From: Papio anubis
Lineage: Eukaryota; Chordata; Mammalia; Primates; Cercopithecidae
NCBI RefSeq assembly: GCF_008728515.1
Contig: NC_044985.1
Coordinates: 77,166,155 to 77,230,154 of the forward strand
DNA length: 64,000 nucleotides
Reading direction: 5' to 3'
Every line of letters begins with the position of its first letter. Position 1 is the stretch's first letter. A program made the position numbers and the translations under genes. Positions 10,694-22,469 of the stretch are shown piece after piece. The notes below the pieces were generated by a model that worked only from the letters and a program-made list of their open reading frames with translations, was not told the DNA's origin and did not search any database.

Positions 10694-12089
10694 CTTCATG
10701 TATTTTCACTTGCTTCTATAGTTTCATAAATATGCTTGCTTATTCCTTCTTTTTTTTTATTTTAAAAATACAATTTTGTTTGCCAAACTTACGGATTCTT
10801 ACTATGGCTTTCTCCTTAAAATCTCTGATATGTGTATCCTTGCTTCTCACACTTGTTGCTAAGAAAGTATGCCAATATTATCTTTTGAATGACCTAATAA
10901 GTACAAACACGCTGATAAGTATTGTCAGTATCTGGCCATTCTGTCATGACTGATAAGATATAAATCATAGCCTATATCAATGTGAGGGCAGAGCTCCATG
11001 ATAGAAAATTCATTTTGATATGTGTATTGGGTTTCTGAATAACAGAACTAAGTTACCTCAGCTAGGAGCTTCAATGTAGTAGTGTATTTAGATTGGTCTG
11101 TGAGAGAAAGTATCACCACCTTCATTATTAAATGGCTTCATAAGTCATATGAAGATAAAGGAAAAAAAAGAGAAACTTGGTTTTTTAAAAAATCTGAACA
11201 GAAACTGTGTGTGGCTGAGACTCACTGAAGTGTAACAGAAAGAGCTGGGCATATCAATTGTTTACCGGTCTTTCCAGTGAATTTGAGCACTTCAGTAGTT
11301 TGTCATGTGATTTTAATTGGGAAAAGCACACAGAACATTTAAAATTGTATCCAAGGCCCTTCATCCTCAAACTATGAACACATACTTTTTTTGTTCTGTG
11401 TTCCAGTGAAATCCCTTTCTCACTGTATTACAGAGGAACAATTATCAATACAAGTCCCATTCTGAATTTGGTGTCCCAAGGACAACAGGGCCTCTTTAGA
11501 CTAAATCTTTATTATTTCACATGTTCGTATTAAGTGACTTTACCACCAATGTCTTTCGGATAACATTTTCAGTAATACAATTATATTAACACCACCACAT
11601 AACCATTTCATTTTAAAAATGCAGGATCTCAATAACTACCACCAAAGCAATGAAGTTGACTGAAAGTCTACTTTTCATTTCAGTTAAAAGGACTCTGTGT
11701 GTGTGTGTGTGTGTGCACATGTGCACACGTGTGTTTGTATGTGTGTGTCTGCGTGTTTGGCTCTTGTATGTTCTTTACCTCACACAACTAAACAAAGAGA
11801 GAGATACTTTCAAATGTAGTATTTATCTGCTAAACACATGAAGGTAAGTGACTTTGCTCTGTGGGCATAACCTCCTGTTGTCTACTGTTGTCTAGGGACT
11901 ACATAAATATAAAACAATAATGTTAGTTTCAGGATATTTTGTTTTCACTTGGTTAGCTTTCTCCAAGAAGGCCCACAGAAGAACAAACGAAACCACCTTA
12001 AGGGAACGTGATTACTCATAAACATCCTTCCAGATGACCATCTCACTCTCCAAACACATAAGGTTCAAATATATAATGAAAGAGGAAGG
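10694..12089. other. No gene recognised; contains a TG microsatellite
   Basis: AT-rich unique-looking DNA. The frame at 10651-10953 starts inside the microsatellite and has no domain. The only clear feature is the TG array at 11696-11757. Confidence 0.5.
11696..11757. repeat. (TG)n microsatellite with CACGTG-type interruptions
   Basis: A 19-base perfect TG run is followed by mixed TGCACA, CACGTG and TGTATG units. Alternating purine-pyrimidine DNA of this kind can adopt Z-form. Confidence 0.9.
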
Positions 12090-12807
12090 TTTCGCTCTCT
12101 CCCTCACTGGGTATGTGATGGGGGTGTGGCTCGCTTCTTCGCGCCCCACTGCTCGAACCTCTCAGGGGAGCCTGCAGACGGGCAGGCTCTGGGGCTCCAA
12201 CCCCACCGCAGTGTCTAGGGGTGAATGTTTACAGCTCCTGAAGCCCTTATTACAAAGACAGGGGAATTTTTGTATCCTAGGGTTCTTGCCTTGGTGTTCA
12301 AAAAGAATCGGATCACACATGGGCTTGAAGAATGAGTGCAAGGTTTTATTGAATGGGGTCTCAGCAGATGGAGGAGCCAGAAGGGAGATGATTTTCCCCT
12401 GGAGTTGGCTGCTTTGTGGCCTGGGCTCTCCTCCAACCACCCCAGCTGAACTCTGCATTGTTCCTCTGGTCTACAGCCTGTTGGCCCGCTGGTTCTGTCG
12501 GTGTACCCCTCTGCCTGCATGTTCTCCTAGATATCCTCTGTATGTCCAGCCGCTTGTGTCTTCTGCTAATGTGTTCCTCTGGACATCCAGCCACTTGTAT
12601 GTCTGCATGCTAATGCTAGGGTTTCAGGGTTTTCATAGGCATAGGATGGGAGTGTGGTGGGCCAGGGTGGTTTTGGGAAATGCAACATTTGGGCAGGAAG
12701 GCAGGAGTGCCTGACCTCACTTAGGTCTGTGGGCAGTTAGAGCCCTAGTCAGGGACCACACTCTCCTCTAGCCAGCACTTCCCTGCCCCACTTCCTTATC
12801 GATAACA
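12090..12807 (-). repeat. Solo LTR of an ERV1-type retrovirus, antisense
   Basis: This block is GC-richer than its surroundings. On the minus strand it ends its U3 with a TATGAAAACC-type promoter box (near 12630), carries a polyadenylation signal at 12345-12350 and continues into a U5 rich in CCTGCC and CTGCAGG motifs. The minus-strand start is plausibly TGTTATCGATAAGG at 12807; the other edge is uncertain by tens of bases. Two diverged copies of a roughly 41-bp unit (CCAGCCGCTTG at 12546, CCAGCCACTTG at 12587) show an internal tandem duplication. No internal retroviral genes flank it, so it is a solo LTR formed by LTR recombination. I cannot name the family. The 226-residue plus-strand frame across it is antisense to the LTR and not a gene. 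Confidence 0.65.
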
Positions 12808-13354
12808 TTCAAACCCTTTAAATGCTAAGTGAAATGTGTATATTTACCAGGTGTTTCTCTGTGTTTGTATGTATGTGTCTTCAATTTGCTTATATTTCAT
12901 GACAAGTCAGCTTCTAAAAGGAGACTTAATCTAGTTTGCTTTTACATGTATTAATCTATTCACTCATCATCAACAAATTACACTTCTATTGCTAAAGAAT
13001 AATCTCTTAGAACTACAGTTTTTCTCCAAAGCCTGTGGCTGTGTTTTAGGGGCCTGCTTATAAAAATGAGATATAATTTTAAGATAAAACAATATTGAAA
13101 ATACTAGCTTAACTACTGTGCAACTTTCTGCAAGTCTTTAGATATTTTAAACTAAAACATTTTTTAAAAGGCTACATTAATGAAATTACTACCTTAATTA
13201 TTCCACTGTGATAACTTTTCACTTTATTCCATCTATTCAATGATTTTATCCTTTTTTTCTCATGGAGTCTTGAAATGTATCTATAGCAGTTGTTAAACTG
13301 CAACTATTTCATTTTGCTTTTTGAATTCCTGCCTCATTTCAAACACAAAAATAG
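12808..13354. other. No feature recognised
   Basis: AT-rich unique-looking sequence without credible frames. Confidence 0.5.
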
Positions 13355-13560
13355 TCACAATAATTAATATTTATATAGAACATTTACTGGTTACATTGCT
13401 TTAATATACTTTTTTTTTCTTCATGTGATTGTTTTAACAACTTACTGATCTATTTCACTGATGACAAAACTGAGACTAAGGTTAAGAAGGATCATGTGTA
13501 AGTAAAATAAAGCAGCCAGGATTCCAATTTCTGTTTTCTAAATGTACATCCTTTCTCTTT
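13355..13560 (-). repeat. MIR: MIR SINE, antisense
   Basis: Read on the plus strand the order is TTAATATTTATATAGAACA, a worn CACATGTG/TTTTAACAACTTA block, then the highly conserved MIR core complement (ATGACAAAACTGAGACTAAGGTTAAG) split by a few changes, then GCAGCCAGGATTCCAA. That is the order of an antisense MIR. A similar but weaker core recurs at about 13640-13670 (TTCAGAGAGGTCAAGTGACTT) and may be a second ancient fragment. Confidence 0.6.
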
Positions 13561-14658
13561 TGCTCTGCATCATAATTGAGGGTCTTTAGTGATCATTAAG
13601 GCCAAACAGCTCATTATCATGATGAAAAGCAGGAGGTTCAGAGAGGTCAAGTGACTTGCCACCAGGAAGCTTGAGGCATAGCATGAACATCAACTAGTTG
13701 CCTTCAAACCATTAATTGTAATAATTACTGCACTTGCAGCTTCGTTGTTATGTCCTAGCTCCTTTGATCTGAAAATAAACATGAATTAGTATGATGACAA
13801 TGTAGCCATTTTTTTTCTCCCCCTGCTGTTTCTTAGTCCATCTCCTTTCACATAACTTGAATGCTCTCCTTTATGACTGAGAGTAAAGTCTCTTAGCATA
13901 AAGTCTCAGGAGATGTCTGTGGGACCAAAAGTGGAGGGACGTGGGAAAAAAAAAATAAAGCAGCCAGAATTTATTATTTTAAAAAGAAAAGTAAAAAAAA
14001 AAAATCCAGAAAGGTTAAGAGAGAAACACAGCATAAGGTAGAAAGGATGAGGTTCTTCAATTTGGTAGTAATATAATCAGACTTAATCTTTAGGAAAATT
14101 ATTCTATCAGTGGAGTGTAGAAAAAAATTAAAATTACTGAAATGGGTAAAGAGTAGAAGCCTCCTTCACCTGTACTAACACCAAGGATGTAATTGTCCCA
14201 ATTAATATAGTAAAATGAAAATAAATAAGTATGCAACCTAGTAAACTGCAAACACATTTTCAGCAGTATTTACTAAGAACAGAGTTGGATGTCTTTCTGG
14301 TCCAAATTTGAAAAAGCATTTTAGTTGAGTGCTTGATAATTATTCACACAAAGAACATTTATTTGAACTGAACTGTGCCCAGGAAAACCAAACACAGCAG
14401 TGAAAAGTAAAGGTTGAATTCATGTCGGTAACTCGAAAAAGAATATGAACAGTAACTCAACAGCACATATTTCTTTTTTTATGTGAATATTCATTTCACA
14501 CTGTCTGCTACCCTATAGCTCATTATCTCACTTTTAGAACAGATGATTTTTATTGCAGAGTATTTTTCTAAATTCCCTGCAATATTGAGATATTTGGTAA
14601 TTTTTACTGCGTATTTAAATAAATTTCATGTTTATACATATTACTTGACTGTCTAAAT
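13561..14658. other. No gene; possible second MIR-like scrap
   Basis: The stretch 13600-13700 has a MIR/L2-like core (AGAGAGGTCAAGTGACTTGC). The rest holds A-runs and unique AT-rich DNA. Confidence 0.4.
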
Positions 14659-15151
14659 CAGGGTCCTCCACCCCCAGGCCCCAGACTGGTATTGGTTCAT
14701 GGCCTGTTAGGAACTGGGCCACACAGCAGGAGGTGAGCGGCAGCTGAGTGAGTGAAACTTCTTCTGTATATACAGTCGCTCCCCAAGGCTCACACTACTT
14801 AGTGCCTGAGTTCCATCTCCTGTCAGATCAGGGACAGCATTACATTTTCATAGAAGTGGGAACCTTATTGGTAACTGTGTGTCGAGGGATCTAGGTTGCG
14901 TGGTCCTTATGAGAATCGAATGCCTGATAATCTGTCACTGTCTCCCATCACCCTCAGATGTGACTATCCAGTTGCAGGAAAACAAGCTCAGGGCTCCCAC
15001 TGATTCTACATTATGATGAGTTGTATAATTATTTCATTATACATTACAATGGAATAATAACAGAAATAAAATGCACAATAATGTGCTTGAATCATCCCAA
15101 AACCATCCCCCGACCCTGGTCTATGGAAAACTGTCATCCCCAAAACCAGTC
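14659..15151 (+). mobile_element. MER1A: MER1A (hAT-Charlie), nearly complete
   Basis: Begins CAGGGTCCTCCACCCCCAGG, continues through the TGTTAGGAACTGGGCC, GATCTAGGTTGCGTGG and GGGCTCCCACTGATTC blocks of MER1, and ends near AAAACCAGTC. At roughly 493 bp it fits the longer MER1A form, with the last two dozen bases lost. Flanks GTCTAAAT (left) and CTCTAGAC (right) are decayed versions of the TCTAGA-type target duplication. It is non-coding and was mobilised in trans by a Charlie transposase. Confidence 0.9.
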
Positions 15152-15344
15152 CTCTAGACAACGAATTAACATTAAGTGATTATTAAGAGCAATAAAAGTA
15201 AGCAGTAGAGTTTCTTCATCAGTTATTTAGTACTACAATAATACTATGTAATAATACCATATAACACAATAACTGCCATAATTACTATATCATAATGTTA
15301 TATAATGTCATAATACTATTAAATGAATTACCCCCAAAATAAGT

Positions 15345-15700
15345 GGCTTAAAACAGTAAGTGCTTACATAGCACTTTTGGATAGTAGGTCGATCATTTAG
15401 GATGAACTCAGTGGGACAGCTGTTGTGATCTCAAATGGGCTCCTTTACACATTTAGTGTTTCAGTATCTGTTGTGTCTTTGTCATCTGGCTGTTGCCTGT
15501 GTTGTTATGGGTGACTAGGCCTCCTCCAGCATGCTAACCTCCTCTATTGCTGAAGCTCAGAACCAGTACACCGATCACTTCCAATACATTCTAGCAGTCA
15601 GTGTAAATTATAATGCCAGTACAGAGTGAAAGGATGGAGAAAGAGATTCCACCTCTTTAGTGAGAAGTGGTGCAAGTTATACAGTTCAGGGTGTAGATTT
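15345..15700. repeat. Ancient interspersed repeat, family not assigned
   Basis: The segment starts with CAAAATAAGTGGCTTAAAAC and later has CACTTCCAATACATTCTAG, AAGGATGGAG and GATTCCACCTCTTTAGTGAG. This order recurs in a common old mammalian repeat that I recognise but cannot name safely. Fragments that look related occur near 37740-37950, 41035-41190 and 44500-44680. Confidence 0.35.
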
Positions 15701-18483
15701 AGTGAATTCTGTCATATGCATATACATATACATATGAATAATATATTCCAAGAAAATATTTCAGTAAAACTAATTTTGACCTAGTGAAATAATTTATGGG
15801 TTTTAATACTGTCATAAGTTAATACTGTTAAGAAAGTTTAATTTACATTAAAATTGCTTCACTGTTTATAAAAATTCATAGAATTAAAGATAAAGAATCC
15901 CTTGTCATGCTAATTTATATTACCAACTTTAAAAAGCCATTCATGGACATTTATTAAACACTTATATGCACATTGTACAAGGTGTTGGGGGAAAAGCGAC
16001 TAACAGAATCCAGGTAGTTCCTGCTTATGATAATTAATTTTTTGTGCCCCACTAATACAGCACCGTCATAGAAATTATTATATAGTGAATCTAATAGTGT
16101 CATTCAAAATCTTCAAAATGCAGGCTAAGGTGTCTATAGAATTAAAAATAAAGAATGAATAGGTTATGCTGACTTTTAATCAGTTGTCAGAATTTGAAAT
16201 AAATTTAGAATGGGGAGCAGGACACTCAAAGCTGATCGTACCATTAGGGAAAGGGCAGCAGCAGCAAAACACCACATAGAATTTTAAAACTGTATACAGG
16301 TAAAGGATGTGGTTCCTCAGAATGGATTTCTAGCACAATCCACAAGTTAAACCAGGAAGTCTGTTAAGTTATGTACTTTCTTTTCCCAGAGTATTTGTCA
16401 ATCAATACCAATTGTTGTATATCCTGGAACATCCATTACATAGTAATTTAAAATTTATAAATTATTTTTATACACATTTTCTTTTATGACCTTAACAGCT
16501 TTTTGAGATGGTCAAAACAGTAATTATTAGACGTTTTTAGATAAACTTAATTTAGAGGGATTATCTTATTTGCCCTTGTTTCTCAACTTGTTCATGTTAG
16601 AATAAAGACGTAAGTTCCTGGCGCCTGACAGCTAATGTTCTGCATTTATGATAGGCTACCTTAGGTTTCCTTCTATAACAAATGGGGTTCCTAATCATAT
16701 ATGTCTTCCAGCCACGCCACTTTGAGAATTCATGATAGTTCTTGTGATTAATAATGGATAACCTATGTTTTCTCTGGCATACATACACATGAATAATAAA
16801 GAATATATTTTTTGAATTGAAGCCCAATTAAAATGTTGTACAAGACCTAGCTTCTTTCAAAACCCTATGGAATTTAGGAAATCCCCATTTATATGCAAGA
16901 GGTTGTTCAAAGGCTTATTGTTCCAGGAAGATCACATAAGTCTTTGAAATATCAATTTCTTACTAATATTCTCTCATGAGTACCATCAAGCCTCTCTGAA
17001 AACCATTCTTGTACAATACCAAAGTAAGGTCCTAAATTCTAGTGCAGATTCATAAGGGAAGTTTTTAGAAGCAGTTATCTGACTCTAGCGCCATTCAGTT
17101 AGGTCAAGAATACAAAAATATATACAAGGTGGATCAGGGTATAGAGGTCAGAGGATTCCATAAGGAGGGCTTCTTTGGAGGAAGTTGTTCTTTGTATGGA
17201 AATGTCTGCACCTTGCCTTAAGTCCAATGGAGATGAGAGAGTCTGCAACTGGATCTGGAGAGCCTAGAATGTGTTACTTGAAATTGGAGACACTGAAGAC
17301 CTGTGTTTGATGTATACCTGAGAAAGTCAAAGCAGCTAATGGCAGGGCAAAAATAGAAGGAGCAGAATTCTATATTTAAAAAGTAACTACACTCTCCAAA
17401 TCAGGAAAGGCCAGGAATGTGAGTTGGGTAGGAGTGAAAGTTGGCAGTCATTTTAAATATTACTTAATAATGTAGCCTGGAAAAAAAATGAGACCCCAAT
17501 AGGGAAGGACAGATAGAGCCCCACATACAATATAGTCACTTACACAATTTCTAATCATAGTGTAATTTTCTTTCATTTTGTTTTGCAAAATCCAACATGA
17601 CATTGTTTTTTTCTCGTATTTCAGATTTTTACATTTCATATTGTAAGTAGATGCATATTATTGTATGTGATATTATATAGATGATTATTTACCTGTGCCT
17701 GGAAATTTAAGTTGGTTCCTATTGTTTTGGTTTAGATTTTTTCTATTTTTTTTATTTTGCTGCTATAAATAATTCTGATATTAACATATTTATTTATATA
17801 GCTATTTCTTATCTTTAAATCTCTTTTTCTTAAACTTTGTGAAATGTTTTCTATGTGTAAGTTCATATAATTAAATATTTTAAAGCATATACTTTGCTTA
17901 TGACTAAAAGCTACGGTGTTGCAAAGATTTTTTTCATCCTTACGTAATTTTAATGTGAGTGCTTTATGGTAGTGGCAAAACTTGTAAAAATTTCTTATTG
18001 ATTTTAATTATAATTAATAATTTTTCCTTAGTGGTTTATATGCAGACAAAATCCTCACTCTACAGTTTAGTATTATATGCAGTCAGGCAAACCAAAACAC
18101 GAATTAGATTTATATTTCTAATACAAAAACAAAGATATATTTCAGAAAATGTTATGCATCTAGAAAATGTAGAAATGTTGACTACAAAAACTGTAGAAAG
18201 TTTATAAATTAAAATAATCTATATAAGCTTTCTGTGCATACAATATACTGTCATTCTTTTCTTTTTGACCATTTTAAAATTTCATTTGTATTTTCAAAAT
18301 TAATGCCCATAATTTATATAAAATTCATGTACATGCATATAATTATATATATGTTCAAACATACATGCATATAAATATATATATGTTCAAATATATATGT
18401 ATATATTGCTATGTAGGGAGCATAGAATTTATGATATTAAAATTGTTTTACATCATAAGAAACAGCATTTTTTGTCACCCTTT
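15701..18483. other. Unique-looking AT-rich DNA
   Basis: No gene or firm repeat. A short segment at about 15940-16010 (TTATTAAACACTTATATGCACATTG region) resembles an antisense L2 3' end, but only weakly. Short ATAT-rich runs lie at 18320-18410. Confidence 0.45.
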
Positions 18484-18497
18484 ACCAACGAGATTTC

Positions 18498-18818
18498 GTT
18501 GTTGTGTTTTTTGTTTTGTTTTGTTTTTGAGGTGGAGTCTCACCCTGTCGCCCAGGCTAAAATGCAATGGCACGATCTCAGCTCACTGCAACCACCGCCT
18601 CCCAGGTTCAAACCATTCCCCTGCCTCAGCCTCCCGAGTAGCTGGGATTACAGGTGCCTGCCACCACGCCCAGCTATTTTTTTTTTTTTTTTGTATTTTT
18701 AGTAGAGACAGGGTTTCACCATGTTGGCCAGGCTGGTCTCGAACCCCTGACCTTGCGGCCTGCCCACCTCGGCCTCCCAAAGTACAGGGATTACAGACGT
18801 GAGACACTGCTCCCAGCC
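18498..18818 (-). repeat. Alu SINE (AluS-like), antisense, with target duplications
   Basis: The poly-T-led, full-length antisense Alu retains both monomers and the central poly-T linker. It is bounded by 14-bp target-site duplications (18484-18497 and 18819-18832) that match at 13 of 14 bases (ACCAACGAGATTTC versus ACCAACTAGATTTC). Frames on both strands across it are ordinary Alu-derived frames. Confidence 0.95.
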
Positions 18819-18832
18819 ACCAACTAGATTTC

Positions 18833-19284
18833 TTTCACCAAAAGAAACTGGGCTTAAGGAGACAAAAGAAGAAATTATAATGTATATTGGAATTCTTACT
18901 ATCAACACTGCATTTTATATAAATACATTCCTATTAATGAGCAATTAACTAGTCAAAGCCTAAGAAAGATGAACTATTCCCTATGTATTTTTTTTCTGTT
19001 TTTGTGATGCTGTATAACAGATGGAATTTTATGTCATGATGCATTAGTATACTGTTAAATTTTAATTTCAATTAATGATCTTTATACTTTTATGCACATG
19101 AGGGATATTTTAGGCATTCATTTCCCTTCTAATTAGCTTTTATTGCTGAATTCATTCTGAATCAGGAAGTCATTAAATGCTAAAACATTCACAGCTGAAT
19201 TTACTTATCCCCTAATAAAATAAATTAGTCCTTTGAACAAAGAAATCTAAAATTTTTATTTAACCAACCTAGATTTAAATTAGG
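18833..19284. other. No feature recognised
   Basis: AT-rich sequence without credible frames or named repeats. Confidence 0.5.
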
Positions 19285-19358
19285 TACACACACACACACA
19301 CACACACACACTCTCTTACAAACACACACATGTGTACACACACACGTATACACACAAC
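19285..19358. repeat. (CA)n microsatellite, interrupted
   Basis: A perfect CA run (about 19286-19311) is followed by CTCTCTTACA and further CACA/CACGTA units. Confidence 0.95.
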
Positions 19359-19806
19359 ATTTCCCTGAACAGAATTCTGATCATATTGTCTGGCAATGGC
19401 CATATAGAATTCATTGGATACTCATTTTCTATTATTTCCTATTTTTTGCATGTTTCAAGAACATCTCAGTGTTCCCTGAAAATATAATGCACTGTCGTAG
19501 CTTTGAGCCTTTGTTCTCCTGTAGGAGAAAGTATTTCTCTTCTTTTTTTCTTTAACCAACTTCTAACCACACCTCCAGATCCAGTTTTAACAATTTTTAG
19601 ATGTGAAAACTTGACATCAAAACAAAACTGTTATAATAGAGATTTGATGATGTAAATCTCTTAAGTTTCTAAAATTTATTGCAAAGAGTAAAATACCGAA
19701 AGAGTCAAAGATAAGTTAAATCAAAAACAAGTTACTTAAAAATTAAATTTATGAAACAGTTTAAATGGAATAAAGTAGCATCCCTTCAAATAAAATAACC
19801 ACTCCA
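19359..19806. other. No feature recognised
   Basis: Unique-looking AT-rich DNA lying between the CA array and the next Alu. Confidence 0.5.
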
Positions 19807-20110
19807 TGCTGGATGCAGTGGCTCATGCCTGTAATCTCAGCACTTTGGGAGGTCGAGGAGGGCAGATCACTTGAGGTCAGGAGTTCGAGACCAGCCTGGC
19901 CAGCATGGTGAAACCCTGTCTCTACTAAAAATACAAAAATTAGCCAGGCATGGTGGAGTGCATCTGTAGTCCCAGTTACCTGGGAGGCTGAGGCAAGAGA
20001 ATTGATTGAATCTCGGAGGTAGAGGTTGCAGTGAGCTGAGATCGGCCACTGCACTCCCTCCCGGGCAACAAAGCGAGACTCTGTCTCAAAAACAAACAAA
20101 CAAACAAACG
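19807..20110 (+). repeat. Alu SINE (AluS-like), sense
   Basis: Full-length two-monomer Alu with an ACAAACAAACAAACAAAC tail, a decayed A-tail with CAAA units. Frames on both strands here are Alu-derived. Confidence 0.95.
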
Positions 20111-20800
20111 AGAGCAGAAAACACTCCAACTATGCTAGTGAAATTTTCCTATATAGCATCTCGGGCCATTTTCTTCCCCAAAAAGCAGGTTCGTAGTTCA
20201 AAATAGAAATAATAAGAAAAATTTGTTTTGTTTGTTTTTATTTGCTTTTCAAAACTATGTTTCTTGGGCCCAAATCATAAAATCTGAATGAAACTCTGCA
20301 ACAATGTACATTTGAAAAGACCTTCTCGATTGATTTAAATGATCAGTCTCATTTAGAAACCATTTTCCCAGACAAGATTTAATAAACAAATAAGAAATAC
20401 ACAGTCATTAAAAACTAATCAGCCCATAAATAAATTTCCAAAGAGGTGCTTCTATATAGTTTAGATTACTTAAAGATATTTAATTATTTAATTTTTTAAA
20501 CATTGCTCCAAATTGTATTGTATTTTACTTTCCTTTTTATTCTTTAAATATTCGTTGAACAGTTATATTATAGTTCCAGGCTCTTAAGGTTAATGAAATA
20601 AACAAAAATGCACCTGGAATCTTATACTTTAGAATAAGTCTATAGAAGGCAAAGGTTATCAAAATAGCATTTAAAATGCTTTGCAATGATTCAAAATTAC
20701 TAATTCAATGCTATTCAGCAGATATTTCTTGAGTTACTTCTTAACTTTCTCTCTGTACTGAGTATTATGTAGATAGGAAATTCTAAGACAGTCATTTGTT
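20111..20800. other. No gene; possible antisense L2 remnant
   Basis: The part at about 20545-20640 has a TTGAACAGTTA...CCAGGCTCTTAAGG...GAAATAAACAAAAATG order that faintly resembles an antisense L2 3' end. Otherwise nothing is visible. Confidence 0.35.
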
Positions 20801-21000
20801 AGTTTTTCCATTACTATAAATAAATAGCTGAAGCTGGGTAATTTACAAAGAAATGAGGTTTTAGTTTGGCTCATGTATCTGCAGCTATATAGGAAGCATG
20901 GTGCCAGCATTTTCTTCTAGGGTGGGCCTCAGGAAGCTTCCAATCAGGGCAGAAGGCAATGCGGAGCTGGCACATCACATGGTGAGAGCCAGAAGGTGGG
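20801..21000 (-). repeat. MaLR LTR fragment (MST/MLT1-like), antisense
   Basis: TGTTAGTTTTTCCATTACTA, GCTGGGTAATTTACAAAG, GAGGTTTTAGTTTGGCTCA, GGAAGCATGGTGCCAGCA and CAATCAGGGCAGAAGGC occur in the order of a MaLR LTR read backwards. The element is incomplete on its higher-coordinate side. Confidence 0.7.
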
Positions 21001-21054
21001 GTGGGGTGTAACAGCAATTTAGAGAAACAAGAAGGGGGATACAATTCAGTTTTG

Positions 21055-21215
21055 CTATTTAGAAAGATTCTTATGGGGTAGAAAATGAATTTGAGAAGCT
21101 CAGTGCTAGACTCAGAGATACCAATGTGTCCCTAGGGGTTGTTGCAATAGCTTAAGCAAGAGGGGACTGAAGACGGGATTTTGATTGGTGGCAATGGAGA
21201 TGAAGAACATTATAC
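21055..21215. repeat. Ancient repeat fragment, family not assigned
   Basis: GGTTGTTGCAATAGCTTAAG followed by GGTGGCAATGGAGATGAAGA resembles a well-known old mammalian interspersed repeat, but I cannot name it with certainty. Confidence 0.4.
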
Positions 21216-21708
21216 TTTTGTAATGTTTTAAATCTTTTTTATATTTTATGTTTTTTGTTTCTAATGTGAATCGATCTGTTTTTTAAAAATTGAAGTAATG
21301 TAAGTACGAAAACAATTTCCTTGGTATTATCTCTTATTTGTTGTTTTTACCTCTATTATGAACTACATGTTCAGTGCTTAGTTTTCTCTTAAGGACAACT
21401 CTTTAATTATCTAAGAGCCAATTGTCTTGCTAATTGGTTACCAGATCCTTTGCTGCTCGTAAGTCAGTAGTCCTTAGAATTTATAAAATTGGCTAGACAC
21501 AGAAGGAAAAATATATGAATTGTACATTAACAAGCTTAGTGTGTTTGTTCTCTCTTATACCTTAACCTTACACATTAAATAGATAGAATGCTAAATGCTA
21601 TTTATTAATTGTTTTTGTTTAATTAAAACTAAAGTGTTCATTATCACACATAGCATCTACTTCTAAGAAGTACTTTTTAAGTAAGTTTTAATTTATTCTC
21701 TACCTATA
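21216..21708. other. No feature recognised
   Basis: AT-rich DNA between two MaLR-derived fragments. Confidence 0.5.
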
Positions 21709-22058
21709 TGTATTAGTTCATTTTCATGCTGCTGATAAAGACATACCTAATACTGTGTAAATTTTAAAGAAAAAGAGGTTTAATGGACTCACAGTTCCAC
21801 ATGGCTGGGGAGGCCTCACAATCTTGGTGGAAGGTGAAAGGCACATCTTATATGGTGGCGGGCAAGAGAGAACAAGAATCAAGCAAAAAGGGTTTCCTCT
21901 ATGATCTCATGAGACTTACTATCATGAGAACAGTATGGGGAAAACTGCCCCCATGATTCAGTAATCTCCCACCGGGTTCCTCCCGCAACACATGGGAACT
22001 ACAATTCAAGCTACAATTCAAGAAGAGATTTGGGTGGGGACATAGCCGAACCATATCA
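21709..22058 (-). repeat. MST/THE1-class MaLR LTR, complete, antisense
   Basis: The LTR runs from TGTATTAGTTCATTTTCATG to CCGAACCATATCA, the reversed ends of THE1/MST LTRs, at 350 bp. Internal landmarks CATGGCTGGGGAGGCCTCAC, GAGATTTGGGTGGGGACA and CCCACCGGGTTCC are present. The flanking pentamers CTATA and CTATC agree at four of five bases, as expected for a 5-bp duplication of an old insertion. It is a solo LTR. A 12-bp block (CTACAATTCAAG-like) is tandemly duplicated near 22000-22023. Confidence 0.9.
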
Positions 22059-22469
22059 CTATCCGAGCACCCATCTTAGTTTTGCATTAAGCAGTTAATG
22101 TTCTAAAAATTAATGCTTAAATTGACCACACATGATGTGAGCCCTCAGTTTCTTTGTAGAGCAAATGATGATAAATATGTTATTGAATACCCCCTTTGTA
22201 AGAGATATTTTTCGTATACCTGAAAAAAGAAAAACAGCTAAGAGCAGTCTGTGTTCTGTGAGGTGTGCAAAATGCATGAGATCCAGAGAGATAAGAGTAT
22301 GAGACTTCAGCCACACCCCCACACCCCCACACACAAACCTGGGATCAACTGTTTAAAGACATTTTGTTCCTGTCGAGTTGCCTCACCCATTTTCTTCATA
22401 ATCCTGGAATTTGTGATACAAAAAATGTGTATAGTCAATCATTAGCTTATGTTATTGTAATATAGATTC
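22059..22469. other. No gene; a short C-rich run
   Basis: Apart from a CCACACCCCCACACCCCCAC tract near 22311-22335, nothing is recognisable. Confidence 0.45.

Noticed and set aside
12034..12714. 226-residue plus-strand open frame
   Set aside because: It runs antisense through a solo LTR, shows no domain or signal, and starts in flanking DNA. A chance frame in GC-richer sequence.
18365..18908. Frames with resemblance to annotated hypothetical proteins
   Set aside because: They read through an antisense Alu. Such Alu-derived frames are common database contaminants.
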